Positions 8,901 to 15,237 of a stretch of 19,267 nt of DNA are shown one piece after another. The translations under genes and the position numbers were made by a program. The stretch's first letter is position 1. Every line of letters begins with the position of its first letter. The stretch comes from CBDVAK01 sp965371945 (GTDB lineage: Bacteria; Pseudomonadota; Gammaproteobacteria; Competibacterales; JAHEDQ01): the NCBI GenBank assembly GCA_965371945.1, contig CBDVAK010000029.1, positions 1 through 19,267 of the forward strand, written 5' to 3'. The notes below the pieces were generated by a model. The model was not told the DNA's origin, made no database searches, and saw only the letters and a program-made list of their open reading frames with translations.

Positions 8901-9429
8901 GTCTTTCCTTGTATTTTGAGATTCCTGCCGCTTCCTCCAGAAAAGCTCGCAATTGCTCCGGAGAACTGTCAACGACCCGGCCGATCATGCCTTGCTCGAT
9001 GATGGCGTAGCTGCGCGGCCCCAGCCCGGTACCCAGAAAAATATCAGTGATGTCACGGCGCCTGCAGCGGCTACCGTTGAGGTGATAGACCGACTGGCCG
9101 TCACGGCTGAGTACCCGCTTGATAGCGATCTCCGCATAGGACGCATACTCGCCGCCAAGCCGCCCGGCACTATTGTCGAACACCAGTTCGATCGATGCCT
9201 GACCAACCGGCTTGCGGCTGTTCGAGCCGTTGAAAATCACATCGGCCATGGACTCGCCTCGCAACTGCTTGGCGGAACTCTCACCCATGACCCAGCGTAC
9301 GGCGTCGATCAGATTGGATTTGCCACAGCCATTGGGACCCACGATCCCCACCAACTGATCTGGAAATACGAACGTGGTCGGGTCCACAAACGATTTGAAA
9401 CCAGCGAGCTTGATGTTCTTGAGACGCAT
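5914..9429 (-). CDS. smc: Chromosome segregation protein SMC
   Basis: The 1171-residue SMC ATPase organises and condenses the chromosome with its kleisin partners (ScpA/ScpB, not in this window). The N-terminal head carries Walker A GPNGCGKSN (31-39). Long heptad-rich coiled coils flank a hinge at about 510-650. The C-terminal head has the ABC signature LSGGEK (1073-1078) and Walker B with the catalytic Glu, MLDEVDAP (1099-1106). I chose ATG 9429 because the product begins MRLKNIKLAGFKSF, the canonical SMC N-terminus. The frame extends 44 codons further upstream with no family character. The ribosome site is weak (CCGGATCTGC). The gene heads the smc-zipA-ligA-glycosyltransferase cluster. Gammaproteobacteria with SMC usually lack MukB (established). 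Confidence 0.97.
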   Translation of the reverse strand: MRLKNIKLAGFKSFVDPTTFVFPDQLVGIVGPNGCGKSNLIDAVRWVMGESSAKQLRGESMADVIFNGSNSRKPVGQASIELVFDNSAGRLGGEYASYAEIAIKRVLSRDGQSVYHLNGSRCRRRDITDIFLGTGLGPRSYAIIEQGMIGRVVDSSPEQLRAFLEEAAGISKYKERRRETENRIGHTRDNISRLNDLREEIQKHLEKLQRQSRNAERYKILKSRERELRAGLLARRWQRENEVATVAEAEIATTSIEQEKQVASQRALESRLESAREQQSVASETLTAVQARFYSAGAEVSRVEQAIGHERQLGRQWREDLARARAGLQEVLDHIGADTIRIAELDTYVQGHLPELQRSRSEEQLQREQVHSAEDRLSGWRDQWQALQEQLADPQRVVHVERTRIDYHERQLIQLGRRRQQLATELGGLDDDVDGEDAARLHNALEQAAASLTERETALASAVDEIRQSRVRVESGVRELDQQRDRLRQNQARLVSLETLQKAALKPPDQRREAWLQENGLHSTSRLGELLEVEPGWEVAVEAVLGDWLDGICVTALEPATRTLDQLNEASLCLLEPGGGVAADTTPSELHGSLLDTVREGREYAAMLAGIYRRSSCDEALAERGSLGSDDSFVLADGTRIGRHWLRTRDMDNAGAGVLARGREIEQLTTLISVGSAAVHAAEAELVQFREVLTELETVRGACQEQVNVLHRELASLRARDNTRQARLQQLERRRSTLAREAEESDNQIAQEQASLSSAREQLGAALQTLQGMSQQREALDQAKPDLQAGLEHSRVALTDAVERCSRLTVEVETRRSTLDSLRNASQRQHNQRATLETEVARLEEQINTREQSTKALEEQLEGLLQRRAGVEAELQEARTALEQADSGLLVLDRERLQLEQTLQQVRERLQQRQLGASEARVRCQSIEEQMPATGIALEQALKMLVDEAGGSEFEQQLVDIERRIQRLGPINLAAIEEFDQESERKRYLDAQNDDLVEALETLETAMKRIDRETRSRFQDTFDQVNVGLANLFPRLFGGGQAFLELVGEDVLDAGVAIMASPPGKRVSSIHLLSGGEKALTAIALVFTIFQLNPAPFCMLDEVDAPLDEANVERFSDLVREMSETVQLIVITHNKTTMEVVEHLVGVTMHEAGCSRLVSVDVEEAARLAAV

Positions 9430-9657
9430 GCAGATCCGGTGGATAGTCACCAACCGCTTTCCGCAGCGGACAGCGGGCCCCGGTTTGAAACTACGGAGCG
9501 GGCACATTATTGAGGAGCGCCCGAGTGTCCCGTAAATCGACTGCCTGCGCAACCGCACCAACTCTAGGAGGCTGTCCGGGTCTCGATCAGATCATCATTT
9601 ACGGGTACCCTTGCCGCGGGCAGGCAGGACTGCCCGCACCAACACACGGGTTCACTC
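9430..9657. promoter_or_regulatory. Divergent smc/cysZ control region with two inverted repeats
   Basis: This 228-base spacer separates the divergent smc and cysZ genes and must hold both promoters. CCCGTAAAT (9529-9537) is perfectly mirrored by ATTTACGGG (9597-9605), 59 bases apart. Closer to cysZ, GCGGGCAG (9616-9623) and CTGCCCGC (9630-9637) form an eight-pair GC-rich hairpin with a six-base loop, ending 20 bases before the cysZ ATG. The hairpin lacks a T run, so it is not a normal intrinsic terminator. It could affect mRNA stability or translation of cysZ. I cannot assign sigma-factor boxes confidently. Confidence 0.5.
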
Positions 9658-10419
9658 ATGGTTCGTTCTTTCTCCGCCGGCAGCGGCTATGCGCTGCGGG
9701 GTCTGCGGCTACTCAACGCCCCTGGCATACGCCGCTATGTAGCAGTGCCTCTGCTAATCAATATAGTAGTATTCAGTGGCGGCCTGTGGTGGGTGAAAAC
9801 GACGCTGGCGTCCCTGATCTCGGGCTGGGTGGCGACTGCCACCGGGTGGCTGCCGGGCTGGCTGGACTGGCTGGGGCCATTGCTGAACGGGTTGATCTGG
9901 CTGGTATTTGGGGTCAGCGCGTTGATCGCGGTTTTCTACACCTTCTCGATGCTCGCCAATCTGCTGGCTTCACCCTTTAATGGACTGCTAGCCGAGCGCA
10001 TAGAACGTGGCGAAACCGGACATCAAGTGGACTCCGGCGTCTCGATCTGGAAGGAGATCGCGGTGGCACCGGCCCAGGAGATCGGCAAGCTGCTGTATTT
10101 CCTGCTGTGGGCGATTCCATTCCTGATCCTGTTCCTGATACCGGTCGTCAATGTGGCCGCACCTTTTCTGTGGGCTGGGTTCAGTGCCTGGATGCTGGCC
10201 CTGCAGTATGTGGACTACCCGCTGGGCAACCACGGCATACGTTTCGCCGAACAGCGCCGCCTGCTGAGGAAGAATCGTCAGTTGGCAATGGGATTCGGAT
10301 CGGTCATCCTGCTGCTGACCGTGATTCCAGTGATCAATTTTATCGCCATGCCCGCTGCCGTGATCGGCGCCACGCTGATGTCTCTGGATCACCTGCACTC
10401 GTCAGGCAGCCAGAAATGA
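9658..10419 (+). CDS. cysZ: CysZ-like sulfate transporter (EI24 family)
   Basis: The 253-residue integral membrane protein matches CysZ, a sulfate permease feeding cysteine synthesis. It begins with the family-type amphipathic stretch FSAGSGYALRGLRLL. Hydrophobic segments follow at about 30-47, 75-105, 142-180 and 215-242. The FSMLANLLASPFNGLLAERIE motif (about 100-120) and ALQYVDYPLGNHGIRF (about 180-195) are family landmarks. ATG 9658 has only a weak upstream purine stretch (CACGGG), but the N-terminus fits the family. Proximity to zipA and ligA recalls the E. coli cysZ-zipA-ligA order, although smc and a divergent spacer intervene here. The 3' end overlaps the convergent aminotransferase gene by 18 bp. 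Confidence 0.92.
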   Translation: MVRSFSAGSGYALRGLRLLNAPGIRRYVAVPLLINIVVFSGGLWWVKTTLASLISGWVATATGWLPGWLDWLGPLLNGLIWLVFGVSALIAVFYTFSMLANLLASPFNGLLAERIERGETGHQVDSGVSIWKEIAVAPAQEIGKLLYFLLWAIPFLILFLIPVVNVAAPFLWAGFSAWMLALQYVDYPLGNHGIRFAEQRRLLRKNRQLAMGFGSVILLLTVIPVINFIAMPAAVIGATLMSLDHLHSSGSQK

Positions 10420-11571
10420 CTGCAGGCGGCGCACCCCCTCTTCAAGCTCGGACATGCTGGTGGTATAGGCGAAACGAAGATGCTGGTCGGCCCGGTGGCT
10501 GCCAAAATCCACGCCCGGGGTGATCGCCACGCCGGCTTCAGACAACAAGCGCTTCGCGAACACTTCACTGTTGTCACAGAACGCGCTGCAATCCGCGTAA
10601 ACGTAGAAGGCGCCGCGAGGCACCGCTGCAATCCCGAAGCCCAGCGTTTCCAGCGCCGCAACCAGGTAGTCGCGGCGTAACCGGAACTGTTCCCGTCGCT
10701 GTTCCTGTATGCGCAGGCTTTGATCGCTGAATGCGGCCAGCGCTGCATATTGCGCCAGCGTCGAGGGTGCGATAAACAGATTTTGTGCGAGTGTCTCCAG
10801 CGCCCGCTGGTAGCCCGCCGGGGCCACCAGCCATCCGAGCCGCCAGCCGGTCATGCCGAAGTACTTGGAGAAACTGTTCACCACCAACACTTCGTCGGAA
10901 TAGCGCAGCACACTCTCGGCAGCTTGTCCGTAGCACAGTCCCTGATAGATCTCGTCAACGATGACCCGCGCACCGCGACTTGCGGCCAGGGCAATGATGG
11001 CGCGCAACTGGCCGGGATCGATCAAGGTGCCGGTGGGGTTGGAAGGGCTGGCGACCAGCACGGCCACAGTACGCGGACCCCAGTGTCGCTCTACCAGCTC
11101 GGCGGTCAACTGAAACCCGGTGCCTGCATCCACCGGGATTGGCACCGGTTCACCGTTGACGAAGCGTACGAAGTGACGGTTGCAAGGGTAACCCGGGTCC
11201 GCCATCAACACCTGATCACCAGGGTCGACCAGAACTCCGGTCACCAACTGCAGCGCACCGGAAGCGCCGGGCGTCAGCAGAATATGGTCGGGATCCACCC
11301 CGGCGTGCAGATACTCCTGGTAAAACCTGGATAGCGCTAGGCGCAGTTCCGGGATTCCGCGAGTACAGGTGTAGCCGGTTCGGCCCTGCGCCAGCGCGGC
11401 CTGCCCGGCCGCGATGATGGGTGGTGCAGTCACAAAATCGGGTTCCCCAACCTCCATGTGGACGATATGACGTCCGCTCGCCTCCAGTGCCTGTGCGCGG
11501 GCGACGATTTCCATGACATGAAACGGCGCGATCTGCGCCATGCGGGCGGCAACGCGGACTTGGTCAGTCAC
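10402..11571 (-). CDS. PLP-dependent class I/II aminotransferase
   Basis: This 389-residue fold-type I enzyme transfers amino groups between an amino acid and a 2-oxo acid in the cytosol. Visible features are EVGEPDF (40-46), the glycine-rich PGASGALQL cofactor loop (101-109), ADPGYPC (124-130), ASPSNPTG (174-181), VDEIYQGL (205-212) and the Schiff-base lysine in SFSKYFGMTGWRLGW (Lys236). A substrate-carboxylate Arg lies in LRFAYTTS near the C-terminus. The start is GTG, with AGGTAG just upstream. The sequence resembles the aspartate/alanine/aromatic aminotransferase group, but the substrate cannot be read from motifs. It lies 69 bp after pilU on the same strand and converges on cysZ with an 18 bp overlap. 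Confidence 0.93.
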   Translation of the reverse strand: MTDQVRVAARMAQIAPFHVMEIVARAQALEASGRHIVHMEVGEPDFVTAPPIIAAGQAALAQGRTGYTCTRGIPELRLALSRFYQEYLHAGVDPDHILLTPGASGALQLVTGVLVDPGDQVLMADPGYPCNRHFVRFVNGEPVPIPVDAGTGFQLTAELVERHWGPRTVAVLVASPSNPTGTLIDPGQLRAIIALAASRGARVIVDEIYQGLCYGQAAESVLRYSDEVLVVNSFSKYFGMTGWRLGWLVAPAGYQRALETLAQNLFIAPSTLAQYAALAAFSDQSLRIQEQRREQFRLRRDYLVAALETLGFGIAAVPRGAFYVYADCSAFCDNSEVFAKRLLSEAGVAITPGVDFGSHRADQHLRFAYTTSMSELEEGVRRLQSFLAA

Positions 11572-11640
11572 CGGTCTACCTGTTGGGGAAGGTTGTGCCG
11601 ACGCGGGACTGCGCCCGGCCCAAACACATCGAGACTGGGC

Positions 11641-12771
11641 TCAGACGTGCATCTGTGCCTGGGTATCATCTTCCGAGATAGTGAGTTCCTCAAAGGAACC
11701 ACTCGACTCGGCACCACGGGAGAGGCGAATTTCAAGGGCGACATTGTTCTTTGAGTCGGCGTTCTTGATGGCTTCCTCCTCGGAGATGATACCCTCCTTG
11801 AAGAGGATAAACAGTGCCTGGTCGAAGGTGCGCATGCCCAGATTGACCCCCTGGCTCATCGCCTCCTTGACCTGGTCGAGCTTGCCCTTGAGGATCAGGT
11901 CGGCGATATAGGGCGTACTGAGCAGAACTTCCACGGCCGGTACGCGACGTCCGTCGACACCGGGGATCAAACGCTGTGAAACAATCCCGCGAAGATTGTT
12001 GGAAAGATCCATAAACAATTGTTCCCTGGCGCCTTCCGAAAAGAAGTTGACGATACGATCGAGCGCACCGCTGGCATTGTTGGAATGCAGCGTCGACAGA
12101 CAAAGATGGCCTGTTTCCGCGTACCGTATCGCGTGACGCATGGTGTCCTCGTCACGAATCTCACCAATCAAAATGACATCAGGCGCTTCACGCAGAGCGT
12201 TCTTGAGCGCGTTGGCGTAGCTATGCGTATCCAGGCCCACCTCGCGCTGCCCCACTACCGATTTCTTGTGATCGTGGATGAACTCGATCGGATCCTCGAT
12301 GGTGAGAATGTGGCCGGTCGCGTTGCGGTTGCGATGATCGATCATCGCGGCGAGACTGGTGGATTTGCCGGAGCCGGTGGAACCCACCACCAGAATCAAC
12401 CCACGTTTCTCCATCACCAGATCACCGAGAATCGGTGGCAGGCTGAGCTCCTCGAACTTGGGAATCTCGCTCTTGATAAAGCGGATCACCATCGCGACCT
12501 CGCTTCTTTGCCGGAATACGTTGGCACGGAACCGACCTACCCCATTCAGCGAAATAGCATAGTTACACTCCATTTCGCGTTCGAATTCCCGGATATGGTC
12601 ATCATCCATGACCGAATAGGCGATCTTTTCCACGCCACCCGGCGTGATCGGCTTGCTGCCAATGGCTCTCACAGTGCCTTCGATCTTGATGTGCGGTGGC
12701 GCACCCACATAGAAGAACAGGTCCGATGCTTCCTTTTCGACCATCAGTCGCAGATATGGGCTGATTTCCAT
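11641..12771 (-). CDS. pilU: Type IV pilus retraction ATPase PilU
   Basis: The 376-residue hexameric ATPase assists PilT in retracting type IV pili at the inner-membrane face. The N-terminal domain starts with YLRLMVEKEASDLFF. The core has Walker A GSTGSGKS (130-137), the Asp box ILTIEDPIEF (155-164), Walker B PDVILIGEIRD (197-207) and the His box AETGHLCLSTLHSNN (218-232). I call PilU rather than PilT because of the MVEKEASDLFF start, the ECNYAI segment, the PNIL-type RGLILVVG run and the acidic, low-complexity C-terminal tail. ATG 12771 has AGGA seven bases upstream. PilU usually follows pilT, but here the upstream neighbour is a CYTH-CHAD gene and no pilT is in the window. Confidence 0.9.
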   Translation of the reverse strand: MEISPYLRLMVEKEASDLFFYVGAPPHIKIEGTVRAIGSKPITPGGVEKIAYSVMDDDHIREFEREMECNYAISLNGVGRFRANVFRQRSEVAMVIRFIKSEIPKFEELSLPPILGDLVMEKRGLILVVGSTGSGKSTSLAAMIDHRNRNATGHILTIEDPIEFIHDHKKSVVGQREVGLDTHSYANALKNALREAPDVILIGEIRDEDTMRHAIRYAETGHLCLSTLHSNNASGALDRIVNFFSEGAREQLFMDLSNNLRGIVSQRLIPGVDGRRVPAVEVLLSTPYIADLILKGKLDQVKEAMSQGVNLGMRTFDQALFILFKEGIISEEEAIKNADSKNNVALEIRLSRGAESSGSFEELTISEDDTQAQMHV

Positions 12772-12924
12772 GGCAATCCTGTTCCGGCTGTCAGTTGATT
12801 GATGGCGTCCGCCCGCGGAGGTAGCCGTGCGGCAGTGCTGACACAGCGAAGCAAGAAGTCTGCCACCTGAAACCAGGGTGACGAGTAGTGGTGACGGCGG
12901 GATGGTCGATGCTGAATTGGTGCG

Positions 12925-12960
12925 GAAAACGCAAAAAAATCAGTCAGCCCAGGGTCTGGA
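12925..12960 (-). terminator. Weak candidate terminator after the CYTH-CHAD gene
   Basis: On the minus strand the last codons of the gene can form a small stem (CAGACC and GGCTG around CTG), followed after a few bases by seven T residues just past the stop codon. The stem is short and bulged, so an intrinsic terminator is possible but unproven. The rest of the 168 bp spacer up to pilU shows nothing I can name, though it should hold a pilU promoter. Confidence 0.3.
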
Positions 12961-14466
12961 AGCATCGACGAAGGCCTGCCAGGCATCCCCGGCATGCCCT
13001 TCCTGAAAATCGAGACGCGCGGCGTACCAACCATCAATCAGGGCTTTGGTGGGTTCACTGCAACGAGCACCTGCTTCGTCGAGCAGGCGCTCGGCCACCA
13101 CCAGATCGTTCAGCAACCCCAGGTTGTCCTGCAGGGCACTCAGGGTCTTGAGCATTCCCCGGCAGTGTTCTTGGCCATACAAGCTGCTGAAAAACTGCAG
13201 TGCGTAGCGCAGCCGCTTGGCACGGATACGCAGATCGTGCTTGATTTCGGTAGGCAGATTGTCGAAATCCTCACCCTCACGAATCATCCGCTTGTGGTTC
13301 TTCCTCAGCACCTGACGCGCGAAACGGAGCACCGGCTGCGTTTGCAATTCGCGAATCTCGGGGTCCTGGCCCACGCGCCAGCCCGCGGTCGCCAGCCAGG
13401 CCCCAAGTCGCAACAGAAACCCGCCGTAGCGCGGCGACCTCAGACGGCTACAGAGTGCCCGGTCGTGACGTACGCGAATGGCGTGACCCGCGGCCACAAA
13501 ATCCTTCAATCCCCGATGCTCAGGAAACCTCCCGACCACGGGTTCGAGCCCTTCGATAAAAACATCCCAGTCGCGTACCGGGCCGGTCACCTCGTTGAGC
13601 CAGCGGATATCCAGTTTGAGTCCGGCCACCGTTTCCGCCGGGATCACCGACTTGAAAACGCTCAAGCAGGAACGCAAGCGACGCAGACCAACCCTGAACT
13701 GATGCACACCCTCGACATCACCAGCCAGCACCGCCTCTTCATTGGCCTGAAAATGCTCCGCACAGCGGTACATGATGGCTTGAAAAGCCTGCTCCGCGGA
13801 CATCCGCTCGTTGAGTTCAGGCAGGCTCCCGGTCTGTGGCTTGACGACCTGCCTCTGCAGCAGCCGGTAACCCTGCTCGGCCTTGTTGGCACCCTCCAGA
13901 CGCAGCGGCACGACCTCGGCCAGCTCCAGTGCCAGAGCATAGAGCGAGGCCACCGAACCTTGCAGCAGTTCCAGTTCGACTTCGGCGATTCTCCGGCTCC
14001 GCCGCCCGGCACGAATATGTCCCTGATCGACCGATACCTCGACTTTGGCACCGTTTGACAGTGACAGCAGACAGCTATGGCGCTCGATATCGGTCACCAA
14101 CACGGCCTTTAGCGCTTTGCGCAGATCAGGATCGGCAAAAGTGGGCGCGAACGGGCCGCTCACCGGCAGCTTGGTCAGGTCCAGAGCGTCGCTCTCCACT
14201 TCGGAGTCGAGCTCCTCGTGGTGATGAAGCCCACCGCTTCCACCGATCCCGGTCTTCAGCGTCTGTATCCAGCGTTCGTTTTCCCGCCGTACCCGCAAAC
14301 CGATGCCGTCCGCATGTAATTGAAGCGAGGGCGTGTCGTAGTAGGTTGCCAGCAGATGTTCGACCGTCCACTCGACTCCCTTCCCCTCCAGGCGCGGATG
14401 GGTGAGCAACCGTTGCCAGTGGCGCGGATCCAGGCTCAGCTTCAGTTCGGTCTCAAGCGTCATCAT
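12940..14466 (-). CDS. CYTH-CHAD domain protein (inorganic triphosphatase-like)
   Basis: The 508-residue protein joins a CYTH domain and a CHAD domain. CYTH (about 3-205) shows the ExExK signature at its start (Glu5, Glu7, Lys9), the YYDTPSLQL strand, basic GLRVRRENERWIQTLKT and the acidic AEVELELLQG. This metal-dependent tunnel fold hydrolyses triphosphates in relatives such as YgiF. CHAD (about 221-505) has conserved-His helices HQFRVGLRRLR (255-265) and HDLRIRAKRLRYALQFF. CHAD is an alpha-helical polyphosphate-binding domain. The gene begins ATGATG inside the 3' end of the upstream parA-like gene (overlap 14 or 11 bases), with GAGTGG as a possible ribosome site. Co-translation with ParA is likely. 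It ends 168 bp before pilU. Confidence 0.93.
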   Translation of the reverse strand: MMTLETELKLSLDPRHWQRLLTHPRLEGKGVEWTVEHLLATYYDTPSLQLHADGIGLRVRRENERWIQTLKTGIGGSGGLHHHEELDSEVESDALDLTKLPVSGPFAPTFADPDLRKALKAVLVTDIERHSCLLSLSNGAKVEVSVDQGHIRAGRRSRRIAEVELELLQGSVASLYALALELAEVVPLRLEGANKAEQGYRLLQRQVVKPQTGSLPELNERMSAEQAFQAIMYRCAEHFQANEEAVLAGDVEGVHQFRVGLRRLRSCLSVFKSVIPAETVAGLKLDIRWLNEVTGPVRDWDVFIEGLEPVVGRFPEHRGLKDFVAAGHAIRVRHDRALCSRLRSPRYGGFLLRLGAWLATAGWRVGQDPEIRELQTQPVLRFARQVLRKNHKRMIREGEDFDNLPTEIKHDLRIRAKRLRYALQFFSSLYGQEHCRGMLKTLSALQDNLGLLNDLVVAERLLDEAGARCSEPTKALIDGWYAARLDFQEGHAGDAWQAFVDASRPWAD

Positions 14467-15082
14467 TGAGCCACTCGATTATCGGTTGCCACTCGGCCCG
14501 ATCCCGCCGCGAACGGTAGCGGGGTAGATCGAACAACGTAGCGCCGGTCAGCGCAGTGCGCACGTAGGCCTGGGTTTCGCGCAGATTGGTGAGTACCGGC
14601 AGGTCGATACGATCAAAGAACTCCGCAAGATACTCGGCAGACAAGGTTCGACGATCGACCCGATTGCCCACCAGCGCCACCTTGACCTTATCCTTGCGGA
14701 CACGTTTGAGTTCGGCCAGCAAATCGAGAAAATCCTCTGAGGCCTCGGTATCCAGCGGCGAAGGCAATACCGGCACCAGAATCCTGTCTACATGGCGCAC
14801 CGCGGTCTTGAGCCGATCGCCGCGCATTCCCGCTGCACCATCGAGTACGATCCAGTCAGGCACGAAGCGGAAATCGAATGCGTGACCGCCACGCCCTTTC
14901 CAGGCATGGATACGGGGCAATCTGGCGGGACGGCGTTGCAGCCAGCGCAGCGACGAGCTCTGGCGATCGAGGTCGGACAGGATCACCCGCTCGCCCTGGC
15001 GGGCCAGAAATCCGGCCAGGTTGGTGGCAATGGTGGTCTTGCCACAGCCCCCTTTGGGGTTGGCGATCAACACAGTTTTCAT
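14453..15082 (-). CDS. Orphan ParA/MinD-type P-loop ATPase
   Basis: The 209-residue ATPase belongs to the ParA/Soj class, which dimerises on ATP, binds nucleoid DNA or membrane, and moves cargo. It has the deviant Walker A KGGCGKTT with both signature lysines (Lys10, Lys15), the DLDRQSSSLRWL segment (37-48) typical of ParA-like proteins, and Walker A'/B DWIVLDGAAG (76-85, Asp81). It lacks the N-terminal DNA-binding domain of plasmid P1-type ParA, and no ParB or parS is nearby. Short McdA-like and orphan ParAs have this size. The stop codon lies inside the CYTH-CHAD gene, indicating a two-gene operon. A 13-base palindrome lies about 51 bases upstream of its ATG. The cargo is unknown. Confidence 0.9.
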   Translation of the reverse strand: MKTVLIANPKGGCGKTTIATNLAGFLARQGERVILSDLDRQSSSLRWLQRRPARLPRIHAWKGRGGHAFDFRFVPDWIVLDGAAGMRGDRLKTAVRHVDRILVPVLPSPLDTEASEDFLDLLAELKRVRKDKVKVALVGNRVDRRTLSAEYLAEFFDRIDLPVLTNLRETQAYVRTALTGATLFDLPRYRSRRDRAEWQPIIEWLNDDA

Positions 15083-15132
15083 ATCAAATAGCCAAGGCTG
15101 CCGCAGCTGTTTTCGGCGCTGTCAGCGGTACA

Positions 15133-15145
15133 CGGACACTGTCCG
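15133..15145. promoter_or_regulatory. Palindrome upstream of the parA-like gene, candidate operator
   Basis: CGGACA and TGTCCG form a perfect palindrome around a single central C. It lies 51 bases upstream of the parA-like start codon in a 155-base spacer that also receives the end of the dehydrogenase gene. A repressor or ParA autoregulation site is possible. The spacing is the only support. Confidence 0.35.
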
Positions 15146-15237
15146 CCCCCTACCGCCCCCGCCTGCAGGTCGACATCATAAGTCGTTACCATGACGGGAC
15201 TGTTACAATACACGAACCCGCGAGCGAGATCCCACCC

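Noticed and set aside
9430..9561. Extended N-terminus for SMC from 9561
   Set aside because: The canonical MRLKNIKLAGFKSF start lies at 9429 and the extra 44 residues look like a translated control region.
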